A DNA stretch of 5,062 nt from Bacteroidota bacterium (lineage in GTDB: Bacteria; Bacteroidota; Ignavibacteria; SZUA-365; JAADGX01), in the NCBI GenBank assembly GCA_024276335.1, contig JAJRXL010000247.1, positions 1-5,062 on the forward strand. Reading direction: 5' to 3'. The notes under the pieces are model-generated. The model did not search any database, had not been told where the DNA came from, and worked only from the letters and a program-made list of their open reading frames with translations. Both the position numbers and the translations under genes were made by a program. Positions 1 to 4,848 of the stretch are shown piece by piece (the stretch's first letter is position 1; each line of letters begins with the position of its first letter).

Positions 1-173
1 CGCATACCGGCGGAAGGCCTGAAAGGAAAAACACCGCCGACGTCCTGAATTCCGCATTCAACACTCCGCAACTTCCTCTCCAAAGCGTCCCTCCCCTCCG
101 ACCACTAAACCCCTCCAGGAACCCGCTTGCGGGAACAGCACATACCCTTCCGACAGGGTGAGCCGCTCACCCA
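1..173. other. Left-edge region with no supportable gene
   Basis: No gene can be assigned. Three partial readings are possible. A + frame from position 1 closes at TGA 46-48 after 15 codons and could be the tail of an upstream gene. A second + frame stays open from 3 to a stop at 159-161, but its product is proline-rich and not protein-like. On the - strand an ATG at 57-55 lies six bases after a GGAG and reads off the edge for 19 codons, so a divergent gene is possible. The stretch also contains a 6-bp inverted repeat CGGCGG (8-13) / CCGCCG (34-39) and a CCCG/CGGG hairpin at 122-133. Neither is followed by a T-tract. Confidence 0.4.
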
Positions 174-206
174 TTCCTACGTATTTCCTAATCATTTCCT
201 AACAAA
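174..206 (+). promoter_or_regulatory. Three phased TTCCTA repeats, candidate Pho box
   Basis: TTCCTA occurs at 174-179, 185-190 and 196-201, an exact 11-bp period, so all three copies lie on the same face of the helix. The second and third copies agree further, each being preceded by AT and followed by A. Response regulators of the PhoB/PhoP (OmpR) family bind direct repeats with an 11-bp period, and this array lies upstream of a pst operon. The word is neither the E. coli TGTCA type nor the Bacillus TTAACA type. The operator role is therefore inferred from geometry and context, not from a known consensus. Confidence 0.55.
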
Positions 207-219
207 AGCATCGCATATT
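191..219 (+). promoter_or_regulatory. Candidate activator-dependent promoter of the pst operon
   Basis: CATATT at 214-219 matches the -10 consensus at four of six positions. It lies just downstream of the third TTCCTA repeat. Seventeen bases further upstream, the -35 position (191-196) falls at the start of the third repeat and lacks a good TTGACA match. This resembles PhoB-type promoters, where the operator replaces the -35 element. The predicted transcript would start near 226 and carry about 395 nt before pstS. The assignment is by eye and rests mainly on the repeat array. Confidence 0.35.
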
Positions 220-225
220 GAAACA

Positions 226-253
226 CTCGACGGGGATGTTCCCGCGTCGGGAA
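226..253 (+). other. Two overlapping, mutually exclusive hairpins
   Basis: CGACG (228-232) pairs with CGTCG (245-249), and the stem continues through GGG (233-235) with CCC (241-243) past one bulged G, leaving loop ATGTT. Alternatively TTCCCG (239-244) pairs perfectly with CGGGAA (248-253) around the 3-nt loop CGT. Both use 241-249, so only one can form at a time. The site falls at the predicted start of the pst transcript. It could be a regulatory leader structure or simply another small palindromic repeat. Confidence 0.35.
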
Positions 254-309
254 AGAACGAAGATGAACGAAAAAAGAGTATGAATCCACGTCTTAAGTTC
301 TCAGTAACC

Positions 310-361
310 CTACACACTTCGACGCCGGGCCAATGGCCCTCCGCTCAGTATGACGGTGTAG
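310..361. repeat. Nested inverted repeat, element 1
   Basis: Outer arms are CTACAC (310-315) and GTGTAG (356-361). At the centre is a perfect hairpin GGGCC (327-331), AAT, GGCCC (335-339). Between arms and core lie CTTCGAC (318-324) and CTCCGCTCA (339-347); the latter is the reverse complement of the TGAGCGGAG word found at 497, 555 and 4856. The unit looks like a dispersed intergenic palindrome whose two halves are separated by the inner hairpin. It is non-coding as far as can be seen. Confidence 0.6.
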
Positions 362-376
362 CAAGCAGGTGCATGG

Positions 377-419
377 ATTCCCGCTTCCACCGCGTAGCGG
401 TTCCTCTCGAAACGGGAAT
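377..419. repeat. Nested inverted repeat, element 2
   Basis: The outer arms ATTCCCG (377-383) and CGGGAAT (413-419) are a perfect 7-bp inverted repeat. Inside is a second perfect hairpin ACCGC (389-393), GTA, GCGGT (397-401). The outer word, preceded by GG and followed by GACG, resembles a common dispersed palindrome of the form GGATTCCCG...CGGGAATGACG. The build (outer arms plus a central 5-bp stem with a 3-nt loop) is the same as in the element at 310-361, although the sequence differs. Confidence 0.6.
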
Positions 420-455
420 GACGAGAATGTACAAATGAAAGTCATGACTAATAGC

Positions 456-571
456 GTAGGAGCGAGCGGATCGCCGTACTCCATGCGACGTCACACTGAG
501 CGGAGCCAGTACAACGCATCGCTTTTGAAACACGCCAACGGCGAAGTCGAAGTGTGAGCGGAGGTTCCTAC
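456..571. repeat. REP-like compound inverted repeat, element 3
   Basis: The outer arms are GTAGGA (456-461) and TCCTAC (566-571). The left end begins GTAGGAGCGA and folds as GCGA (462-465) with TCGC (471-474) and GGAG (459-462) with CTCC (479-482). A GTAG directly before an imperfect hairpin is the hallmark of REP elements mobilised by RAYT (TnpA-REP) transposases. Inside are TCACACT (491-497) and AGTGTGA (551-557), a perfect 7-bp pair, and two direct copies of TGAGCGGAG (497-505, 555-563). No transposase lies nearby in the window. The unit ends 49 bases before pstS. Confidence 0.6.
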
Positions 572-600
572 GGCGGTGGCCGGGGATTGAACCAATCAAT

Positions 601-624
601 ATGAACAAAAGGAGAGAACCGTGA
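601..624 (+). other. Seven-codon mini-ORF overlapping the pstS start
   Basis: ATG at 601 opens a frame of seven codons (MNKRREP) closed by TGA at 622-624. That stop overlaps the GTG start of pstS in a GTGA junction. The pstS Shine-Dalgarno lies inside it, so a ribosome translating it would terminate right at the pstS start. Its own ribosome site is weak (GGGG about 15 bases upstream). It may be a chance ORF. Confidence 0.2.
607..614 (+). promoter_or_regulatory. Strong ribosome binding site fixing the pstS GTG start
   Basis: AAAAGGAG at 607-614 is a near-ideal Shine-Dalgarno sequence whose GGAG ends six bases before the GTG at 621. The next in-frame ATG is at codon 7, inside the signal peptide, where a start would remove the positively charged Lys. 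The GTG is therefore preferred. Confidence 0.8.
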
Positions 625-1484
625 ACAAATTATTCCTGATGCTCGGCGCGGTCGTGTTGACCATGGGCCTGCTCGCCGGGTGTTCGAAGAAAGGAAGCAA
701 CGGCGAAGAATCGAAGTACATCACCATCAAGGGATCCGACACGATGGTGCATCTCGTCAGCAACTGGGCGGAAGCGTACATGAACAAGCATCCCGACGTG
801 GATATTTCCGTCACCGGCGGCGGTTCGGGCACCGGCATCGCGGCCCTGCTCAACGGTACAACGGATATCTGCATGGCCTCCCGCAAGATCAAGGACAAGG
901 AGCTCCAGACCGCCGAGGAAAAGGGTGAACACCTCCAAGAGATCATCATGGCGCGTGATGGCATCGCGGTGGTGGTGAATCCTGAAAACCCCACCGACTC
1001 GCTCACTATCGAGCAGATCGGCAAGATGTACATCGGCGCGTACACGAGCTGGAAGCAGGTGGGCGGGCCGGATGAACCGGTCGGGATCCTGTCCCGCGAG
1101 TCGAGCTCCGGCACGTACGTCTTTTTCCAGAAGCGGGTGATGAATAAGAAAGACTATACGCGGGACGCCATGCTGCTGCCCTCGAATTCGGCCATCGTCC
1201 AGACCGTGTCCCAGGACAAGTGGTCGATCGGCTACGTGGGCCTGGGTTACGCGATGGAAGCCGTGAACAAGGTGAAAGTGCTGGCGGTGAAGGAAAACGA
1301 GGAATCGCCGGCCGTAACGCCCTCCGTCGAATCCGTGAGATCCGGTCATTACGCCATCGCGCGGCCTTTGCAGTTCTACACCGACGGTGAACCGACGGGA
1401 GTTACGAAGGATTTTATCGACTTTTGTCTTTCCGATGAAGGGCAAAAAATCGTCCTCGAAACCGGGTACGTGCCCGTCAAATAA
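621..1484 (+). CDS. pstS: Phosphate ABC transporter substrate-binding lipoprotein PstS
   Basis: A 287-residue phosphate-binding protein of the PBP-like superfamily and the first gene of the operon. It captures inorganic phosphate outside the inner membrane and hands it to PstC-PstA. Residues 1-20 form a signal peptide (MNK, then a hydrophobic run) ending in the lipobox LAG-C with Cys21 as the lipidated residue; Ser at +2 gives no inner-membrane retention signal by the E. coli rule. Family motifs run in order: GSDT 38-41, GGGSGTG 66-72, ASRKI 86-90, RDGIAVVVN 112-120, SRESSSGT 158-165 and GYVGLGYA 204-211. The family C-terminal pattern FIDFCLSDEGQ leads into GYVPV at the end. The GSDT and SGT loops and the RDG segment supply phosphate ligands in the family. 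The length fits the short PstS class rather than the roughly 340-residue E. coli type. The GTG start has an excellent ribosome site. Confidence 0.95.
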   Translation: MNKLFLMLGAVVLTMGLLAGCSKKGSNGEESKYITIKGSDTMVHLVSNWAEAYMNKHPDVDISVTGGGSGTGIAALLNGTTDICMASRKIKDKELQTAEEKGEHLQEIIMARDGIAVVVNPENPTDSLTIEQIGKMYIGAYTSWKQVGGPDEPVGILSRESSSGTYVFFQKRVMNKKDYTRDAMLLPSNSAIVQTVSQDKWSIGYVGLGYAMEAVNKVKVLAVKENEESPAVTPSVESVRSGHYAIARPLQFYTDGEPTGVTKDFIDFCLSDEGQKIVLETGYVPVK

Positions 1485-1505
1485 GGTGGCGGGTTTCAAA
1501 AGGCA

Positions 1506-2423
1506 ATGTTGCGGAGACGGCCCTCCGGGTCGTTTCTACGGTTATTCGATATGAAATCGTTTCGCGAAAAGATCATTTTCTATGTGTTGCTGGGCGCGGC
1601 GTCCACCAGTTGTATCGTCGTCCTGCTCATCTTCCTGTTCCTGGGCAAGGAAGCATTTCCGTTCATCTGGGACCCGGGGCTCATGGAGTTGCTGAGGACC
1701 CGGTGGGTGCCGGTTTCGTACTCGGAGGAAATCTTCGGCCTCATCCCGCTGTTCACCGGGTCGGTGGTGGTAACCGTCCTGGCCACCGTGATCATGATTC
1801 CGTTCGGCGTGCTGGGCGCCATCTACATCGCGGAGATGGCTTCGAACCTGGAGCGCACGGTCCTGAAACCGTTCGTGGAAATACTCGCGGGCATTCCCTC
1901 AGTGGTGATCGGGTTTTTCGGGCTGGTCGTGCTGAGCCCGATTATAAAGGAAGCGTTCGGCCTGCAGACAGGATTGACGGCGCTTACGGGCGCGATTCTC
2001 CTGGCCCTGATGGCCATTCCCACCGTCATTTCCATCTCCGAGGACGCCATCCGCAGCGTGCCCCGGTCGTACAAGGAAGCCTCGCTGGCCCTTGGGGCGG
2101 GCAGGATGCAGACGATCTGGAAAGTCGTGGTTCCCGCGGCCCTGCCCGGGATCATCGCCGCCATCATGCTGGGGATGGGGCGCGTCATCGGCGAGACGAT
2201 GGTGGTGCTGATGGTGACGGGAAACGCGGCCAGGATATCGTTCGATCCCTTTGAATCGGTGCGCACCATGACGGCGACTATTGCCGCCGAGATGGGCGAG
2301 GTGGCGTTCGGAAGCCACCATTACCAGGCCTTGTTCTGGGTGGGACTTGTGTTGCTGGTCATCACGTTCGGGCTGAACGTCGTCGCCCGTAAAGCTTTAA
2401 AGAAGTACCAGATGCAGGGATGA
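1506..2423 (+). CDS. pstC: Phosphate ABC transporter permease PstC
   Basis: An inner-membrane permease of 305 residues that forms the phosphate channel with PstA. About six membrane helices are visible by eye, near residues 23-46, 80-108, 128-148, 158-176, 210-236 and 274-294. The BPD-transporter EAA loop, which docks onto PstB, is EASLALGAG (191-199) continuing to ALPGI (212-216). GRVIGETM (225-232) carries the conserved Arg and Glu linked to transport in the family. The gene follows the pstS stop by 21 bases. The start is uncertain. ATG 1506 has AAGG only two bases before it and adds an Arg-rich tail of 15 residues. ATG 1551 would give 290 residues beginning MKSFREKIIFY, closer to the usual PstC N-terminus, but it has no good ribosome site. 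The last four bases overlap pstA. Confidence 0.93.
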   Translation: MLRRRPSGSFLRLFDMKSFREKIIFYVLLGAASTSCIVVLLIFLFLGKEAFPFIWDPGLMELLRTRWVPVSYSEEIFGLIPLFTGSVVVTVLATVIMIPFGVLGAIYIAEMASNLERTVLKPFVEILAGIPSVVIGFFGLVVLSPIIKEAFGLQTGLTALTGAILLALMAIPTVISISEDAIRSVPRSYKEASLALGAGRMQTIWKVVVPAALPGIIAAIMLGMGRVIGETMVVLMVTGNAARISFDPFESVRTMTATIAAEMGEVAFGSHHYQALFWVGLVLLVITFGLNVVARKALKKYQMQG

Positions 2424-3298
2424 AATCCAAGACAAAATCCCGGGCGGCAAGAAACAAGGCGTGGGAATTACTCGCGGCCGGGTTGATCCGCGCGGTAAGC
2501 TATTCCATCGTCGTCGTCATCGGCTACATCGTGCTCGACATCGTGGTGAAGGGCCTTCCCGCCGTGAACTGGGATTTCATCAGCACTTTTCCCCGCAAGA
2601 GCGGCTCGGAAGGCGGGATCCTGCCCGCCATCGTGGGCACGGCGTACCTGGTGGCCGGGGCGATCGTCGTGGCCATGCCCCTGGGCATGGCCAGCGCCGT
2701 GTACCTGAGCGAGTACGCGAGCCAGGGTCGGTTCACCCGCATCATCCGGCTGGCCATCATCACCCTGGCCGGCGTGCCCTCCATCGTGTTCGGCCTCTTC
2801 GGCTTGGGACTCTTCGTGATCTTCTTCGGGTTCGGCGCCTCCATTCTTTCCGGCAGCCTGACATTGGCCTTCATGATCCTGCCCACGATCATCGTTTCCA
2901 GCGAAGAGGCCTTGCGCGCCGTTCCGCAGTCGCTGCGGGAAGGAAGCCTTGCCCTGGGAGCCACGCGGTGGCAGACCATTTACCGGAACGTGCTGCCCTA
3001 CGCCCTGCCGGGCATGTTTACCGGTTCCATCCTCGGTGTCGGACGTGCGGCGGGGGAAACCGCCCCCATCCTGTTCACCGTGGCGGCGTTCTACCTGCCC
3101 CGGCTTCCAAGTTCGGTCTTCGACCAGGTGATGGCGCTGCCCTATCACCTCTACGTGCTCGCCACGCAACTCCCGGAAGCGGAAAAAGTCCTGCCCCTGC
3201 AATACGGTACGGCCCTGGTGCTGCTGCTGCTCGTGCTCATCTTCAACCTCGCGGCCATCGTTCTGCGAAATCACTTCAGGAAAAAAGTACAGTGGTAA
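2420..3298 (+). CDS. pstA: Phosphate ABC transporter permease PstA
   Basis: The second inner-membrane permease, 292 residues, which pairs with PstC. Membrane helices appear near residues 20-44, 68-96, 111-138, 144-160, 195-224 and 261-283. Family marks include GGILPAIVGT (65-74), the EAA loop EGSLALGAT (174-182) continuing to ALPGM (195-199), GRAAGETAPILFT (208-220) and MALPYHLY (238-245). The EAA loop contacts the PstB ATPase. The ATG overlaps the pstC stop in an ATGA junction, with only AGGG directly against it, so translation is probably coupled to pstC. The stop overlaps the pstB ATG by one base (TAATG). The basic N-terminus (MKSKTKSRAARNK) is expected to lie in the cytoplasm. A perfect 11-bp inverted repeat lies inside the gene at 2670-2693. 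Confidence 0.94.
   Translation: MKSKTKSRAARNKAWELLAAGLIRAVSYSIVVVIGYIVLDIVVKGLPAVNWDFISTFPRKSGSEGGILPAIVGTAYLVAGAIVVAMPLGMASAVYLSEYASQGRFTRIIRLAIITLAGVPSIVFGLFGLGLFVIFFGFGASILSGSLTLAFMILPTIIVSSEEALRAVPQSLREGSLALGATRWQTIYRNVLPYALPGMFTGSILGVGRAAGETAPILFTVAAFYLPRLPSSVFDQVMALPYHLYVLATQLPEAEKVLPLQYGTALVLLLLVLIFNLAAIVLRNHFRKKVQW
2670..2693. repeat. Perfect 11-bp inverted repeat inside pstA
   Basis: TGGCCATGCCC (2670-2680) and GGGCATGGCCA (2683-2693) are exact reverse complements separated by only CT. In the mRNA this would be a GC-rich stem of about 10 bp with a 4-nt loop. The bases encode the VAMPLGMA segment of membrane helix 2, a conserved place in PstA. The symmetry may therefore be a by-product of codon choice rather than a control element. 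Confidence 0.6.
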
Positions 3299-4059
3299 TG
3301 AAAACTCAAACGAAAATCAAGGTGGAAAGCCTGGATTTCTACTACGGACAGACCCAGGCCCTGTTCAACGTCTCCATGGAGATCGCGGAGAAACAGGTGA
3401 CGGCCTTGATCGGTCCCTCCGGCTGCGGAAAATCCACCTTCCTGCGCATGTTCAACCGTATGAACGACATCATCGATGGGACGTGGCACACGGGCAGGGT
3501 CTTGATCGAAAACATGGACATCTACAACAACGGCATCGACGTGGTGGCGCTGCGCAAGAAGGTGGGCATGGTGTTCCAGAAATCGAATCCCTTTCCGAAA
3601 TCCATCTACGACAACGTCGTTTACGGCCCGAAGATTCACGGCGTGCGCGGAAAAGCGGAACTCGACGAGATCGTGGAGCGGAGCCTCCGTGATGCCGCCT
3701 TGTGGGAAGAGGTCAAGGACCGACTGGATCTAAACGCTATGCAACTCTCGGGAGGGCAACAGCAGCGCTTATGCATCGCCCGCGCCCTGGCCGTGGAACC
3801 GGACATCCTGCTCATGGACGAGCCGGCATCGGCGCTGGACCCCAAGTCCACCGCGCGGGTGGAGAACCTCATCGGGGAGTTGCGGCGAAACTATACCATC
3901 GTCATCGTAACGCACAACATGCAGCAGGCAGCGCGCGTTTCCGACTTCACCGGCTTTTTCTACGAGGGACGCCTGGTGGAATTCGACGCCACCGAAGTTA
4001 TCTTTACCAAGCCGAAAAACCGGCAGACGGAAGACTACATCACCGGCCGGTTCGGTTAA
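3298..4059 (+). CDS. pstB: Phosphate ABC transporter ATP-binding protein PstB
   Basis: The cytoplasmic ATPase of the Pst transporter, 253 residues, the usual PstB length. As a dimer under PstC-PstA it hydrolyses ATP to drive phosphate import. All ABC motifs are intact: aromatic A-loop Tyr15/16, Walker A GPSGCGKST (39-47), Q-loop Gln94, the PstB-type stretch KSNPFPKSIYDNV (95-107), signature LSGGQQQRL (150-158), Walker B ILLMDEP (170-176) with catalytic Glu175, D-loop SALD (178-181) and H-loop His206. The region FNRMNDII (52-59) is also typical of PstB. The ATG at 3298 overlaps the pstA stop by one base. An in-frame GTG at 3292 would add two residues and sits better behind AGGA (3278-3281), with 10 rather than 16 bases of spacing, so the true start could be either. 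It is followed after 15 bases by phoU. Confidence 0.96.
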   Translation: MKTQTKIKVESLDFYYGQTQALFNVSMEIAEKQVTALIGPSGCGKSTFLRMFNRMNDIIDGTWHTGRVLIENMDIYNNGIDVVALRKKVGMVFQKSNPFPKSIYDNVVYGPKIHGVRGKAELDEIVERSLRDAALWEEVKDRLDLNAMQLSGGQQQRLCIARALAVEPDILLMDEPASALDPKSTARVENLIGELRRNYTIVIVTHNMQQAARVSDFTGFFYEGRLVEFDATEVIFTKPKNRQTEDYITGRFG

Positions 4060-4074
4060 AAAGGAAGGGAACCC

Positions 4075-4746
4075 ATGACACAGCACTTGCAACGCGAAAT
4101 CGAGAAACTCAAGAAATCCATCCTCGCACTGGGAACGATGGTGGAGGAAAGTCTTCGCAAGAGCGTGCGCGCGTTTTCGCAACGCGATTCCGAAATGGCA
4201 CGGCAGGTGATCGACAACGATGCGGTCATCGACCAGATGGAAGTGGAACTGGAGGAGGACTGCCTGAAAATCCTGGCCCTGCACCAGCCGGTGGCCATCG
4301 ACCTGCGCTTCATCATCTCGGTGCTGAAGATCAACAACGACCTGGAGCGCATCGGGGACCTTGCTTCCAACATCGCGGGACGGGCGGAGTTCCTGGCCAC
4401 GCAGGCTCCTGTCGCCGTGCCCGAGGCCATTCCCCGCATGGCGGAGCTTGTCCAGGTGATGCTGCAGAACAGCCTGGACGCCCTCGTGGAAATGGACACG
4501 GAACTGGCCCGCCGCGTGTGCGACGCCGACGACGAGGTCGACGAGCTGCACGAAAGCATGTACCGGCTCGTCCAGCACGGGATCGAGTCCAATCCTTCCC
4601 GTATCGTGGACTGGATCCAGCTCCTGGGAGTCTCCCGCTACCTGGAGCGCGTGGCCGACCATACGACTAACATCGCGGAAGACGTCATGTACCTGGTGGA
4701 AGGAACGATCGAGCGACACAAGAAAAGCGGGGAGGAAGCAAGGTAG
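4075..4746 (+). CDS. phoU: Phosphate signalling protein PhoU
   Basis: A 223-residue, all-helical cytoplasmic protein with the usual tandem PhoU repeats, one per half. Each half carries the family metal-cluster motif ExxxDxxxN: Glu91, Asp95 and Asn99 in NNDLERIGDLASN, and Glu191, Asp195 and Asn199 in YLERVADHTTN. DLRFIISVLKI (76-86) is a typical lead-in to the first motif. PhoU is known to link the Pst transporter to the PhoR sensor kinase, turning off the Pho response when phosphate is plentiful and restraining uptake. The cognate PhoR/PhoB pair is not in the window. Translation starts at ATG 4075 behind a clear purine-rich site, AAGGAAGGGA (4061-4070), 15 bases after the pstB stop. It is probably the last gene of the operon. 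Both halves look intact. Confidence 0.95.
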   Translation: MTQHLQREIEKLKKSILALGTMVEESLRKSVRAFSQRDSEMARQVIDNDAVIDQMEVELEEDCLKILALHQPVAIDLRFIISVLKINNDLERIGDLASNIAGRAEFLATQAPVAVPEAIPRMAELVQVMLQNSLDALVEMDTELARRVCDADDEVDELHESMYRLVQHGIESNPSRIVDWIQLLGVSRYLERVADHTTNIAEDVMYLVEGTIERHKKSGEEAR

Positions 4747-4756
4747 GGGTTTACTG

Positions 4757-4777
4757 TTCTTGAACAAGAAACTTTTT
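4757..4777 (+). terminator. Weak terminator-like hairpin after phoU
   Basis: TTCTT (4757-4761) can pair with AAGAA (4766-4770) around the loop GAAC, or as a 6-bp near-palindrome, and five T residues follow at 4773-4777. The position, ten bases after the phoU stop, is right for an intrinsic terminator. The stem is short and AT-rich, so it would be inefficient alone. Confidence 0.25.
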
Positions 4778-4789
4778 CCCGCCAAAGAG

Positions 4790-4813
4790 TGGTTCCTTCG
4801 GGAAAGGAAGCCA
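4790..4813 (+). other. Stable hairpin downstream of phoU
   Basis: TGG plus TTCCTT (4790-4798) pairs with AAGGAA plus CCA (4804-4813), nine base pairs with one bulged G (4810) and the loop CGGGA (4799-4803). No T-tract follows, so it is not a classical terminator. It could act as a 3'-end stabiliser of the pst mRNA or help Rho-dependent ending. It directly abuts the repeat cluster that begins at 4815. Confidence 0.35.
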
Positions 4814-4814
4814 C

Positions 4815-4840
4815 GTAGGAGCGACTTCGCCCAGGGCTAC
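4815..4840. repeat. REP-like element, GTAGGAGCGA copy
   Basis: The first ten bases, GTAGGAGCGA (4815-4824), are identical to 456-465 upstream of pstS and in the same orientation. GTAG (4815-4818) is matched by CTAC (4837-4840), and GCGA (4821-4824) by TCGC (4827-4830), a GTAG-headed imperfect palindrome as in REP elements. After the shared ten bases the two copies diverge. Confidence 0.5.
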
Positions 4841-4848
4841 ATAATGCC

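Noticed and set aside
122..133. CCCGcttgCGGG hairpin considered as a terminator of an upstream gene
   Set aside because: The stem is only four to five pairs and no T-tract follows on either strand.
127..438. A 103-codon + frame upstream of pstS
   Set aside because: It begins with TTG, runs across the phased repeats and two nested palindromes, and has no protein-like composition. It is more likely non-coding.
596..1114. A 172-codon - strand frame opposite the pstS start
   Set aside because: It overlaps pstS entirely and its hydrophobic and serine-rich product reflects antisense reading of pstS codons.
630..1499. A 289-codon open frame on the - strand covering nearly all of pstS
   Set aside because: It is a mirror of the GC-rich pstS reading frame. 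The product is rich in His, Arg and Gly with no recognisable domain, while the + strand gene has full PstS motifs.
2461..3297. A long + frame apparently fusing a 279-residue domain to the N-terminus of PstB
   Set aside because: The upstream part is the second frame of pstA, is extremely Arg/His/Pro-rich and has no domain. PstA in the correct frame is intact, so there is no real fusion.
3769..4785. A 338-codon - strand frame opposite pstB and phoU
   Set aside because: It is a shadow of the codon bias of two convincing + strand genes, with no recognisable motif or start context.
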